Both the position numbers and the translations under genes were made by a program. This document shows positions 42,778 through 51,700 of a stretch of DNA of 64,000 nt, one piece after another. The notes beneath the pieces are model-generated. The model saw nothing but the letters and a program-made list of their open reading frames with translations, did not search any database and was not told where the DNA came from. Origin of the DNA: JAZSNL01 sp045536365 (lineage in GTDB: Bacteria; Bacillota_I; Bacilli_A; ML615J-28; CAG-313); the NCBI GenBank assembly GCA_045536365.1, contig JAZSNL010000016.1:62001-126000 (forward strand), in the 5' to 3' direction. Within the stretch, counting starts at the first letter, position 1, and each line of letters opens with the position of its first letter.

Positions 42778-43787
42778 TATAATATACCTCTATTTAGCAA
42801 AACAGTTACTGTTATTACAGATATCATAATTAGTAATCCAAATGAAATCATCAATATATCTTTAACTGTCATTTTTGAAACATTTATTTTTGTTCTTGGA
42901 GCGCCAGGTATATATCCTCTTGCTTCCATCGCATCGGCAAGGTCAGTTGCACGTTTAATTGAGATAACAAACATTGGAATTAATAATGATATTATTTGTC
43001 TAATTTGATTACCTAGCTTACCTTCATTAAAATCAGCGCCTCTTGATGCTTGAGCTTTTAAAATTTTATCTGTTTCATTAAATAATGTAGGAATAAATCT
43101 TAATGATATTGACATCATCATTGCGAAAATGGAAGTTTTTATTTTTAATTTTTCTAAAGGTTTTAATAATCCTTCTATTCCGTTTGCAAGATCAGTAGGC
43201 TTAGTTGTTAATGATAGAATTGTTGATGTTAATATTACTATTAATAGTCTTATTATTAATAGTATTGCCATATATAGACCACTTTGATAAAACTTAATAT
43301 TGTACGTAACTAAAGTGTTATCAATAATTGAATATTGTAATATATATATACATGTTATTAATATTATTATGAAAAAGAAAGTTTTAAAAGGTAAATATTT
43401 TCTGATTGAGAAAAATAATATTAATATTCCTATAACAATAATAATATTTAAATATGAGAAATTCATTGTTAATTGATAATATATATCCGGATTGTCTCTA
43501 TTTATCAATAATTGAATTACCCCCGCAAATACTGCTATGAAAACCATTTGTTTTAAGCTTTTTAAAAAATTAATAATAGGAACTTTGGTTAATATTATTA
43601 AAGTTAAAACTATTAATCCCATTACGCCTAATATTATATAGCTATATAATATTAAATCTCCTTTAGTAGGAACAACAAATGCTGCTATCATCATTAGTAA
43701 TGTAAATACAATTTTTGTTTTAGGATCTAATTTATGTATTATACTATTACCATGATAATATTGACCGAATACCATTTTATCATTCAT
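42777..43787 (-). CDS. ecfT: ECF transporter transmembrane subunit EcfT
   Basis: 336 residues from ATG 43787; the GTG at 43796 is part of the AAGGTG ribosome site. Membrane coupling subunit linking the ATPases to vitamin-specific S components. The two coupling-helix motifs are present as ASRGADF and EARGYIPG. The family is usually about 265 residues: here roughly 70 extra residues, with two more hydrophobic helices, sit between about 105 and 175. Overlaps ecfA2 by 8 bases. Confidence 0.92.
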   Translation of the reverse strand: MNDKMVFGQYYHGNSIIHKLDPKTKIVFTLLMMIAAFVVPTKGDLILYSYIILGVMGLIVLTLIILTKVPIINFLKSLKQMVFIAVFAGVIQLLINRDNPDIYYQLTMNFSYLNIIIVIGILILFFSIRKYLPFKTFFFIIILITCIYILQYSIIDNTLVTYNIKFYQSGLYMAILLIIRLLIVILTSTILSLTTKPTDLANGIEGLLKPLEKLKIKTSIFAMMMSISLRFIPTLFNETDKILKAQASRGADFNEGKLGNQIRQIISLLIPMFVISIKRATDLADAMEARGYIPGAPRTKINVSKMTVKDILMISFGLLIMISVITVTVLLNRGIL

Positions 43788-44628
43788 ATCGGTCACCTTT
43801 TTTAATTAACTCTAGAAGTTCCTCTTTTGATAGAGGTATTGATTCATAGTCAATTAATCCTTTTAATTTCAATTCTGAGGCTAATTTAGCCGCATTTGGC
43901 AAGTCTAAAGAATATTTGTTAATAAGTGTAGGGTTATTAAATAATTCTTTTGTTGAACCATCAAAAACAATATTACCCTCACTTAATACTATTACTCTTG
44001 TTGCGTGTTTTGCGACAATGTTCATATCATGAGATATTACTATTATTGTTTTATTTGTTTCTTTTCTAATATCTTCCAATAATTGTAATAGTTCAAGTTT
44101 CCCTTTTGGATCTAATCCTACAGTAGGTTCATCTAATACTAATATATCAGGATTACTTGCAAGAACTCCTGCTATTGCAACTCTTCTCATTTGACCACCG
44201 GATAAAGCAAATGGAGATTTTTCATATATTTCTTTTGGTAAACGAACTAACTCACATGATTTTATTGCTGCTTCTTTTGCTTCTTCTGAAGTTTTACCAA
44301 AGTTTTTTGGTCCAAACATTACATCTTTAATAACAGTTTCTTCAAATAATTGATATTCAGGAAATTGAAATACTAATCCAACTTGACTTCTAATATGTTT
44401 AACTGATTTACCTTTTTTAACTAATTCGTTATTAAAATATAATTTACCATCTGTAGGATATAATAAAGCGTTTAAATGTTGAACTAATGTTGTTTTCCCA
44501 CTTCCTGTATGTCCTACTATAAATATAAATTCATTTTTTTCATTAATATTTAAATTAATATTCGATAATGTTGATTTGGAAGCTTTTTTAGAATATTTAA
44601 AACTTACATCTTGAAAGTTAATTCCCAT
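43780..44628 (-). CDS. ecfA2: ECF transporter ATPase EcfA2
   Basis: 282 residues. Walker A GHTGSGKTT, Q-loop FQFPEYQLFEETV, signature ALSGGQMRR, Walker B DILVLDEPTVGLD, and the His of VISHDM. Pairs with EcfA1 to power uptake of B vitamins or other micronutrients. Stop codon TGA, the one clear TGA stop noticed in the window. Starts inside the end of ecfA1 (25-base overlap). Confidence 0.95.
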   Translation of the reverse strand: MGINFQDVSFKYSKKASKSTLSNINLNINEKNEFIFIVGHTGSGKTTLVQHLNALLYPTDGKLYFNNELVKKGKSVKHIRSQVGLVFQFPEYQLFEETVIKDVMFGPKNFGKTSEEAKEAAIKSCELVRLPKEIYEKSPFALSGGQMRRVAIAGVLASNPDILVLDEPTVGLDPKGKLELLQLLEDIRKETNKTIIVISHDMNIVAKHATRVIVLSEGNIVFDGSTKELFNNPTLINKYSLDLPNAAKLASELKLKGLIDYESIPLSKEELLELIKKGDRYE

Positions 44629-45413
44629 AAAGCCTCACATATTTTATCTCTATTTTTAATATTTTCATTTTTTAAAGAATCTATAATTTCTATTCCTTCT
44701 AATGTAACTAACCCACAAGCTTCCAATAATTGAGTGTTTTTAAATACATTATTAGGAGTATCAGATAAAACTACTTTTCCTTCGTTAATAACCATTACTT
44801 TATCAGCAAAAACAGCTTCTTCTAAATTATGAGTTATAACTATAATAGTTTTATTTTGTTTTTCCTTTAGTTCTTTAATTGTATTAATTACTTCTTTAGT
44901 ACCTAACGGGTCTAACATTGATGTTGATTCATCGAATATTATTAATTCATTTTCCATTGCAAGGGCACCTGCTAAAGCAACTCTTTGCTTTTGCCCTCCA
45001 GATAAAAGTTCAGGATTACTATCTAAATATTTTTCCATATTTAACATTTTAATGTACTTATTTATTTGACAGTTCATCTCATCAATAGACATACATCTGT
45101 TTTCTAATCCAAAAGCTATATCATCTTTAACAGTAACTCCTACAAATTGATTATCCGGATTTTGAAATATGATGCCCATTTTTAATCTTAGTTCATCTAT
45201 TGTTTCTTCCGATACTAAAGTATCATTAATATATATATTTCCAGAATTAGGAGTTAATAAACCCATAATCAGTTTTGCAATAGTGCTTTTACCACTACCG
45301 TTATGGCCAAGTATTGCAATCATTTCATTATTATTAATAGTAAACGATACGTTTTTTAATACATTTTCTTCATCTTCATAATTAAATGAAACGTTTTTAA
45401 ATTCTACTTTCAT
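44604..45413 (-). CDS. ecfA1: ECF transporter ATPase EcfA1
   Basis: 269 residues. Walker A GHNGSGKST, Q-loop FQNPDNQFVG (typical of EcfA1), signature LLSGGQKQR, Walker B ELIIFDESTSMLD and VITHNLEE. The Ser in DEST in place of DEPT is also typical of this subunit. First gene of the ECF operon with its own promoter. No S component lies in the window, so substrates cannot be named. Confidence 0.95.
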   Translation of the reverse strand: MKVEFKNVSFNYEDEENVLKNVSFTINNNEMIAILGHNGSGKSTIAKLIMGLLTPNSGNIYINDTLVSEETIDELRLKMGIIFQNPDNQFVGVTVKDDIAFGLENRCMSIDEMNCQINKYIKMLNMEKYLDSNPELLSGGQKQRVALAGALAMENELIIFDESTSMLDPLGTKEVINTIKELKEKQNKTIIVITHNLEEAVFADKVMVINEGKVVLSDTPNNVFKNTQLLEACGLVTLEGIEIIDSLKNENIKNRDKICEALWELTFKM

Positions 45414-45438
45414 ATTTAACTCCTTTCTTTATATATAT

Positions 45439-45467
45439 ATTATACCACTTTTTAGCTTCTTTTTCAA
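45439..45467 (-). promoter_or_regulatory. Promoter of ecfA1-ecfA2-ecfT-truA
   Basis: TTGAAA and TATAAT on the minus strand with 17 bases between. Confidence 0.8.
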
Positions 45468-45477
45468 TTGTTAAACA

Positions 45478-45530
45478 AAAAAAGGAATATTGAATTCATT
45501 TGTTTTTAAACAAATTCAATGTTCCTTTTC
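45478..45530 (-). terminator. Terminator of the M50 protease gene
   Basis: A long imperfect hairpin, AAAGGAA.ATTGAATT..TTTGTTT paired with AAACAAATTCAAT.TTCCTTT, ends in a T run on the minus strand. Confidence 0.75.
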
Positions 45531-45532
45531 TA

Positions 45533-46171
45533 TTATATAATAATATCTATTAAATTCATTAATCCTATTACTATTTTTTCAACTACAAAAATTAATAAAG
45601 AACCTGTTCCAAGTGCACTTCCGATAATATTACTTACAATAATAATACCGAATATAATTATCATTCCATATTTTTGATATGACATATATTTATAATACGA
45701 TTCATTAGGTAAAAATATTCCTACTATTTTAGATCCATCCAGTGGAGGTACAGGTATTAAGTTGAATATTCCTAAACTTACATTTATTCTTGCAAGATAC
45801 AAAAAGAAAGTATATAAAATTAAACATATAATATTATTAAACTTACTTGTTATTACTACTATTATTAATGATAAAAAAGCTATAATAAAATTAGTTAATG
45901 GTCCTGCAAGTGCAACTAAAGCCATTCCTTGTTTAGGTTTTCTATAATATAAAGGATTGACTCTTACTGGTTTTGCCCATCCAAATCTAAAAAATATTAA
46001 ACATAGAAGTCCTACTAAATCAAAATGTTTCATTGGATCTAATGTTAATCTTCCTTCATCTTTAGGAGTAGGATCTCCTAATAAATATGATACATATCCG
46101 TGTGCTAATTCGTGTAATACTATTGCAATAAAAGCACAAGGTACTGTTATTAATAACCCTATTAATTGCAT
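45533..46171 (-). CDS. Site-2 protease family (M50) membrane metalloprotease
   Basis: 212 residues from ATG 46171. Zinc motif HELAHG near residue 20 within a membrane helix, the second part NLIPVPPLDGSK near 150 with the metal Asp, and about five hydrophobic segments: a minimal FtsH-independent rhomboid-like M50 protein of the YwhC type. Intramembrane cleavage is predicted; the substrate is unknown. A longer start at 46213 (GTG) is rejected because a good -10 box lies in its second and third codons. It lies between rplQ and ecfA1, which are usually adjacent, with its own promoter and terminator. Confidence 0.87.
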   Translation of the reverse strand: MQLIGLLITVPCAFIAIVLHELAHGYVSYLLGDPTPKDEGRLTLDPMKHFDLVGLLCLIFFRFGWAKPVRVNPLYYRKPKQGMALVALAGPLTNFIIAFLSLIIVVITSKFNNIICLILYTFFLYLARINVSLGIFNLIPVPPLDGSKIVGIFLPNESYYKYMSYQKYGMIIIFGIIIVSNIIGSALGTGSLLIFVVEKIVIGLMNLIDIII

Positions 46172-46204
46172 ATCCTTTTTAATCCCTTTCTTTAATTTAA
46201 TATT

Positions 46205-46233
46205 ATTATACACAAATTCATTTACTTTTACAA
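46205..46233 (-). promoter_or_regulatory. Promoter of the M50 protease gene
   Basis: TTGTAA and TATAAT on the minus strand with 17 bases between. Confidence 0.75.
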
Positions 46234-46244
46234 TTATAAAGATA

Positions 46245-46273
46245 GAAAAAATCAGGTTCGTTAGAACCTGATT
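46245..46273 (-). terminator. Terminator of the S10-spc-alpha superoperon
   Basis: AATCAGGTTC and GAACCTGATT around a 4-base loop, followed by a T run on the minus strand just after rplQ. Confidence 0.85.
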
Positions 46274-46279
46274 GTTTTA

Positions 46280-46642
46280 TTAAATAAATTCAATGATTGC
46301 CATTTCAGCAGCGTCACCGCGTCTAGGACCAAGTTTTAAAACTCTTGTATATCCACCGTTACGGTCAGCATATTTAGGAGCAATTTCATTAAATAATTTT
46401 TGTAAAGCATATTGACCTTGTTCATCAGTTTCAAAACGGATGAATGAAGCTGCTTGACGGCGAGAAGCAAGAGTATTTTTCTTACCTAAAGTAACCATTT
46501 TATCAGCAACACGTTGCAAGTCTTTAGCTTTTTCAAGAGTAGTTTCAATTCTACCATTTAAAATTAAATCTGTAATTAAGTCGCGGAATAAAGCTTTTCT
46601 TTGACTAGCTTTACGACCAAATGTACGATATCCTAATGCCAT
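46280..46642 (-). CDS. rplQ: 50S ribosomal protein L17
   Basis: 120 residues, typical length. Begins MALGYRTFGRKASQRKALFRDL, close to the family consensus in shortened view RTFGRK.S.RKAL, and ends GPRRGDAAEMAIIE. Last gene of the ribosomal superoperon, 15 bases after rpoA. Confidence 0.97.
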   Translation of the reverse strand: MALGYRTFGRKASQRKALFRDLITDLILNGRIETTLEKAKDLQRVADKMVTLGKKNTLASRRQAASFIRFETDEQGQYALQKLFNEIAPKYADRNGGYTRVLKLGPRRGDAAEMAIIEFI

Positions 46643-46657
46643 AGTTTTGTTCTCCTT

Positions 46658-47758
46658 TTATTCTTCATCATCATCTTCATCGTCATCATCAAATGAAGAA
46701 GTGCTATTTTTTAAATCTAATCCAATTTCTCTAAGTTTTTGAACAACTTCTTTTAATGATTTACGTCCTAGATTACGAACTTTCATCATTTCTTCTTCTG
46801 TCTTTTGAGTTAATTCTCCAACTGTATTAATATTAGCGCGTTTTAAACAGTTATATGAACGAACTGATAAATCTAAATCTTCGATCTTCATATCTAATTT
46901 GCTATTAGTTACTTTTTCTTCTTTTTGAATCATGTATTCACGCTCTTGAATATATTCATTAAGATTTTGAATAACCATAAAATGAGATACTAAGAATTTA
47001 GATGCTAACGCTAAAGCGTTAGTTGCAGTAATACTACCATTAGTCCAAACTTCCATTGTTAATAAATCACAATCGAAGTTATCTTCATAACGTGTTTTAA
47101 CTACATCATACTTACATCTTAAAACTGGAGTAAAAATTGAATCTATTGGAAGACGATCAATAACACGAGCATTACCTTCTTTACAGAAGCGTTTATTTTC
47201 TTCTGCACTTACATATCCTACACCGTTTCTAACAAATAAGTTCATATGAACTTTAGCTCCAGGAGCTAATGTTAAAATTGGTTGTTCAGGATTTACTACT
47301 TGAATATCTTCAGTAGATGCTGTATTAATATCACCTGCAGTGATAACTTTTTCATATACTAAACTTCCATCTTTATTTAATTTCTTTTGTGCTTCTAAAG
47401 ATGGTAATTCAACATCTAATTCTAAACGATATTGATCTTCTGGTTGTCCATAGTCACCATGAAGATTTTTATCAGCATTAATAGTAAAGATAATGTTCTT
47501 TAAATTTAAGATAATTTCAGTAACATCTTCTCTTACACCTTCAACTGCACAGAATTCATGATGAACTCCGTCCATTTCAATCGCGAAAATGGCTGCACCA
47601 GGAAGGCTTGATAACATTACACGACGAAGTGAGTTACCGATTGTCATACCATAACCACGTTCAAGTGGTGAAATTTTTAATTTACAGTAATTACTATCAT
47701 CAACACAATTGTCTTTTACAATTTCAAGTGTTGGTGTAATAAATTCAGGTCTTCTCAT
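46658..47758 (-). CDS. rpoA: DNA-directed RNA polymerase subunit alpha
   Basis: 366 residues against about 314 in Bacillus. N-terminal assembly domain: PLERGYGMTIGNSLRRVMLSS in the family form (LERG.G.T.GNSLRR), EGVREDVTEIILNLK. C-terminal DNA-binding domain with SVRSYNCLKRANINTVGEL and VRNLGRKSLKEV. The extra length has two sources: an insertion of about 35 residues in domain 2 (about 95-150, charged and Gln/Pro-containing) and a short acidic tail of Asp and Glu. Between rpsK and rplQ as expected. Confidence 0.96.
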   Translation of the reverse strand: MRRPEFITPTLEIVKDNCVDDSNYCKLKISPLERGYGMTIGNSLRRVMLSSLPGAAIFAIEMDGVHHEFCAVEGVREDVTEIILNLKNIIFTINADKNLHGDYGQPEDQYRLELDVELPSLEAQKKLNKDGSLVYEKVITAGDINTASTEDIQVVNPEQPILTLAPGAKVHMNLFVRNGVGYVSAEENKRFCKEGNARVIDRLPIDSIFTPVLRCKYDVVKTRYEDNFDCDLLTMEVWTNGSITATNALALASKFLVSHFMVIQNLNEYIQEREYMIQKEEKVTNSKLDMKIEDLDLSVRSYNCLKRANINTVGELTQKTEEEMMKVRNLGRKSLKEVVQKLREIGLDLKNSTSSFDDDDEDDDEE

Positions 47759-47822
47759 TTATTTCCTCCTTGATTATAAATGATTTTTAATGTTTAAACT
47801 TCCCAACAAAAATAAATATTTA

Positions 47823-48209
47823 TTATCCGCGAGGAGCTTTAGGTGCACGGCAACCATTATGAGGAACTGGAGTAACGTCTTGAATAGAAACGATATCTAA
47901 ACCAGCTACTTGTAAAGAACGGATTGCAGCTTCACGACCAGGTCCTGGACCTTTAACAACTACTTCAACTTTTGACATACCATTATCGATAGCCACTTTA
48001 GCACATGCTTCAGAAGACATTTGTGCTGCGAATGGAGTAGATTTTTTACTACCTTTAAAACCAACTGCACCAGCGCTGCTCCATGCAACAACATTACCAG
48101 CTGGGTCTGTAATAGTTACAATTGTATTATTAAATGTTGAATGAATATGTGCCACACCAAGGGGAATATTCTTCTTAACACGACGTTTACGAACTACTTT
48201 ACGAGCCAT
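47823..48209 (-). CDS. rpsK: 30S ribosomal protein S11
   Basis: 128 residues. GVAHIHSTFNNTIVTITD in family form, WSSAGAVGFKGSKKSTPFAA, GPGPGREAAIRSL and the C-terminal GCRAPKAPRG (usual PHNGCRPPK). Platform protein of the small subunit. 64 bases separate it from rpoA. Confidence 0.97.
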   Translation of the reverse strand: MARKVVRKRRVKKNIPLGVAHIHSTFNNTIVTITDPAGNVVAWSSAGAVGFKGSKKSTPFAAQMSSEACAKVAIDNGMSKVEVVVKGPGPGREAAIRSLQVAGLDIVSIQDVTPVPHNGCRAPKAPRG

Positions 48210-48223
48210 TTTATTCTAGCCTC

Positions 48224-48589
48224 CTATTTCTTCTTATTAGCTACTGTCTTAGCAGGGCCTTTACGAGTACGTGCATTTGTTTTAGTTCTTTGTCCACGAA
48301 CTGGTAAACCCTTACGATGACGTAAACCACGGTAACTACCAATTTCCATTAATCTCTTAATGTTCATAGCAGTTTCACGACGTAAGTCACCTTCAACTGG
48401 ATATTTAGCTACTTCTTGACGAATTAATGTTAATTCGTTTTCTGTTAAATCTTTTACTCTTTTGTTTGGATCAATATTACAATCAGCTAAGATTTTTGCT
48501 GCTGTTGCTCTACCAATACCATAAATATATGTTAATGAGATTCCAACACATTTATTACTTGGAATATCTACACCTGATATACGTGCCAT
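48224..48589 (-). CDS. rpsM: 30S ribosomal protein S13
   Basis: 121 residues. MARISGVDIPSNK, YIYGIGRATA and the C-terminal GLPVRGQRTKTNARTRKG are diagnostic. Small-subunit head protein contacting tRNA. 14 bases before rpsK. Confidence 0.97.
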   Translation of the reverse strand: MARISGVDIPSNKCVGISLTYIYGIGRATAAKILADCNIDPNKRVKDLTENELTLIRQEVAKYPVEGDLRRETAMNIKRLMEIGSYRGLRHRKGLPVRGQRTKTNARTRKGPAKTVANKKK

Positions 48590-48609
48590 ATTTGTATAAG
48601 CCTCCTATT

Positions 48610-48726
48610 TTAGCCTTGTCTTTGTTTGTGTTTAGGGTAAGCTGAGCAGATTACCATAACACGTCCATGTCTTTTAATTACTTTACATTTGTCACAAATG
48701 GGTTTAACTGATGGTCTAACCTTCAT
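48610..48726 (-). CDS. rpmJ: 50S ribosomal protein L36
   Basis: 38 residues, too short for the usual ORF cut-off. Starts MKVRPSVKPICDKCKVI, with zinc ligands Cys11, Cys14, Cys27 and His33 (the zinc-containing form). ATG 48726 follows AGGAGG. It lies between infA and rpsM, its conserved place. Confidence 0.95.
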   Translation of the reverse strand: MKVRPSVKPICDKCKVIKRHGRVMVICSAYPKHKQRQG

Positions 48727-48751
48727 TTTGAGCCTCCTATTGTTAATTTTT

Positions 48752-48970
48752 TTACTTATGACGATATGTTATTCGTCCACGTGTTAAATCGTATGGTGAT
48801 ATTTCAACAGTCACTTTATCACCTGGTAAGATGCGTATCATGTACATACGGATTTTACCAGAAACGTGGGCTGTAATGATTTGTCCGTTTGTTAGTTTTA
48901 CTTTAAAAACTGTGTTGGGCAAAACTTCAACGACTGTTCCTTCCATTTCAAAAACATCATTTTTAGACAC
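48752..48970 (-). CDS. infA: Translation initiation factor IF-1
   Basis: 72 residues, an OB fold. FEMEGTVVEVLPNTVFKV, GKIRMYMIRILPGDKV and SPYDLTRGRITYR match the family. Binds the A site of the 30S subunit. Overlaps the map stop codon by one base. Confidence 0.97.
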   Translation of the reverse strand: MSKNDVFEMEGTVVEVLPNTVFKVKLTNGQIITAHVSGKIRMYMIRILPGDKVTVEISPYDLTRGRITYRHK

Positions 48971-49731
48971 TATTTGTTCTCCTTTAATTTTGTTAATATT
49001 TCATATCCATCTTTAGTAATCACTATTGAATGTTCATAGTGAGCACTTACTTTTCGGTCAGCTGTTACAGCTGTCCATCCATCTTTTAAAATATTTACTC
49101 GATGTGTTCCCATGTTTACCATCGGTTCAATTGCAAGAGTCATTCCTTCTTTCAAGATAGGTCCTCTTCCTGGTTGTCCATAATTTGGAACAGCAGGATC
49201 CTCATGTAAATCTCTACCTACACCGTGTCCCGTATATGTAAGAACCACTGTGTATCCAAATTGTTTTACATAAGACTCTATCGCGTGAGAAATGTCTGAT
49301 AATCTATTTTCAGGACGAGCATATTTAAGTCCTTCAAATAATGATTGTTTTGTCACTTCTATTAATTTTAAGCGATCCTCACTTACATTGCCACAAGGAT
49401 GAGTTTTCGCACAATCTCCATGATATCCTTTATATTCGGCACCAATATCAATAGAGATGATATCACCATCTTTTAAAATTATTTTATCACTTGGAATACC
49501 ATGCACAACAACTTCATTTATTGATGCACATATAGTTGCAGGGAAACCATTATAGTTTAAGAAAGATGGTTTTGCACCGTGAGATACAATAACATCGTAC
49601 GCTATTTTATCTAATTCTTTAGTTGAAATACCAGGTCGTATCGCTTTTCTTATTTCTTCATGAGCCAAAGCCACTATATGACCCGCTTCTCTCATTAAAG
49701 CTATCTCTCTTTGACTTTTATATTTAATCAT
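48970..49731 (-). CDS. map: Methionine aminopeptidase type I
   Basis: 253 residues. The five metal ligands are present: Asp in SIDIGAEY, Asp in HGDCAKTH, His in TGHGVGRDLHE, Glu in AIEPMV and Glu in YEHSIVIT. Removes the N-terminal Met of new proteins. One-base overlap with adk. Confidence 0.97.
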   Translation of the reverse strand: MIKYKSQREIALMREAGHIVALAHEEIRKAIRPGISTKELDKIAYDVIVSHGAKPSFLNYNGFPATICASINEVVVHGIPSDKIILKDGDIISIDIGAEYKGYHGDCAKTHPCGNVSEDRLKLIEVTKQSLFEGLKYARPENRLSDISHAIESYVKQFGYTVVLTYTGHGVGRDLHEDPAVPNYGQPGRGPILKEGMTLAIEPMVNMGTHRVNILKDGWTAVTADRKVSAHYEHSIVITKDGYEILTKLKENK

Positions 49732-50372
49732 TATGCCTCCAACTTTTTAATTATTTCTTCGACTACAGCAGGAATTGTTCCATTTGAATCAATAGAAATT
49801 AATTTTCCAAGTTTATCATAATATTCAATTAAAGGTTTTGTTACATTATTATAAACCTCTAATCTCTCTGTAATTGTTTCAAGGTTATCATCTTGACGAG
49901 TGTATAATTTTTCACCACAAGTATCACATATTCCTTCTTCTTTTGGAGGACAAGAAATTAAATTATAACTTTTACCGCATTTACACATTCTTCTATTAAT
50001 GATTCTTTTTATGACTAATTCTTCATCAACTTCTAAATTTATTGCGGCATCTAATTCTATGTTTAACTTATTTAATAATTTTGTAAAAGCTTCACCTTGT
50101 TCAATAGTTCTAGGAAAACCATCTAACAAGAAACCGTTTTTACAATCATCTTGTGAAATTCTATTTTTTACTATTTCAATAGTTACATCATCAGGTACTA
50201 AATGACCTTGATTAATATGGAAAGCAGCTATTTTTCCAAGTTCAGTGCCTTCCGCCATTTCTTTTCTAAACATGTCACCCGTAGAAATATGGGCTATGCC
50301 GTATCTTTTTTTAAGTTCTACGGCATAAGACCCTTTTCCAGAACCGGGGGCACCCATAATAATTAAGTGCAT
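49731..50372 (-). CDS. adk: Adenylate kinase (zinc-binding LID type)
   Basis: 213 residues. P-loop GAPGSGKG, DGFPRT, and a structural zinc site in the LID (CKCGKSYN...CDTCGE), the Gram-positive form. Interconverts AMP, ADP and ATP. 11 bases after secY. Confidence 0.97.
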   Translation of the reverse strand: MHLIIMGAPGSGKGSYAVELKKRYGIAHISTGDMFRKEMAEGTELGKIAAFHINQGHLVPDDVTIEIVKNRISQDDCKNGFLLDGFPRTIEQGEAFTKLLNKLNIELDAAINLEVDEELVIKRIINRRMCKCGKSYNLISCPPKEEGICDTCGEKLYTRQDDNLETITERLEVYNNVTKPLIEYYDKLGKLISIDSNGTIPAVVEEIIKKLEA

Positions 50373-50383
50373 ATATCAACTTC

Positions 50384-51700
50384 CTATTCTATAAAACCGT
50401 GGTATTCCTTAGATTGAGCGGCAGTTTGAATTTGTTTGATTGTTTCAACAGCAACACCAACAACAATCATAAGACTTGTTCCACCGATTTGAACAGATGC
50501 AGGTAATCCTGGGAATATCCAACCAATAATGATTGGTAAAGAAGCTAATACTGTTAAGTATGTAGCACCTAATAAAGTTACTTTAAATAATACTTTTGAA
50601 ATGTATTGTGCAGTAGCTTCACCAGGTTTAACACCAGGAATAAATGCATTTTGTTTCTTTAAGTTATCAGCCATTTTATCTGGATCGATTTGCATAAATG
50701 AATAGAAGAATGCAAATACGAAGATTAAAATAACATAAATTGCATAACCAATTGGTTGAGAATAACTAAATATGATATTCCACCATTCACTAATATTAGC
50801 ATTATTAGTTGAAGCAAAATTAATAATAGTTAGTGGTACAGATAATAATGTTGATGCAAAGATAACAGGAATAACTGAAGCAGAATTTAATTTAATTGGA
50901 ATATTAGATTCTTGATTTCCTATTAATTTTGCAGATGCAGGACGGTTTGCATATTGAATTGGAATTTTTCTCATTAAACCTTCCATCCATACTACACCAA
51001 TAATAATTAAGATAAAGAATAATAACAATAAAGCATAGTAAATACCAGCTTGAGCTAATTGACCTTTTTCACGGTATGCAGAAGATTCACCTAGGAAGAA
51101 TTCGTATAGAGAAGTCATCATACCAGGGAAACTAGAAATAATACCTGCAGCGATCAAAATTGAAGAACCATTACCAATACCACGCATTGTAATTTGGTCA
51201 GCTAACCAAAGCATAAATGCTGTACCAGCAGTTAATACTAACGCCATATAAATGAATGTGAAAATATTAATATCTGCATTTCTAATATATTGGAAATATT
51301 CTAAACCGCCATTTACTTCAAAACCTATGATAATTGCTAAACCTTGAACGAAAGCAAGGAATAATGCAATATATCTTGTCCATCTATTTAATTTTTCTTT
51401 ACCTGCTTCGCCTTCTTCGGCCCATTCCTTGAATTGAGGAATGATATCCATTTGTAATAATTGAACTACAATTGAAGCGGTAATGTATGGGCTAATACCT
51501 AAAGCAACTATAGAGAAACTTGATAAAGCATCACCTGTGAATATATTTAAGAAACCAAATAGATTTTCTTCATTACCAGTTTTATTAAAGTTAATAAATG
51601 GTAATTTAATATATACACCAATTCTCCATATTAATAAGCATAATGCAGTAAAAGCAATACCGCCTATTATTCTTTTATATTTATCCCAAAACTTTTTCAT
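50384..51700 (-). CDS. secY: Protein translocase subunit SecY
   Basis: 438 residues with ten hydrophobic helices. GISPYITASIVVQLLQ, GNGSSILIAAGI and NRPASAKL are conserved SecY landmarks. Forms the secretion channel with SecE and SecG, used by the lipoproteins in this window. Overlaps the rplO end by 20 bases. Confidence 0.97.
   Translation of the reverse strand: MKKFWDKYKRIIGGIAFTALCLLIWRIGVYIKLPFINFNKTGNEENLFGFLNIFTGDALSSFSIVALGISPYITASIVVQLLQMDIIPQFKEWAEEGEAGKEKLNRWTRYIALFLAFVQGLAIIIGFEVNGGLEYFQYIRNADINIFTFIYMALVLTAGTAFMLWLADQITMRGIGNGSSILIAAGIISSFPGMMTSLYEFFLGESSAYREKGQLAQAGIYYALLLLFFILIIIGVVWMEGLMRKIPIQYANRPASAKLIGNQESNIPIKLNSASVIPVIFASTLLSVPLTIINFASTNNANISEWWNIIFSYSQPIGYAIYVILIFVFAFFYSFMQIDPDKMADNLKKQNAFIPGVKPGEATAQYISKVLFKVTLLGATYLTVLASLPIIIGWIFPGLPASVQIGGTSLMIVVGVAVETIKQIQTAAQSKEYHGFIE

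Noticed and set aside
46172..46213. Longer start of the M50 protease at 46213
   Set aside because: The extra codons contain the TATAAT of the gene's own promoter and start with GTG lacking a ribosome site.
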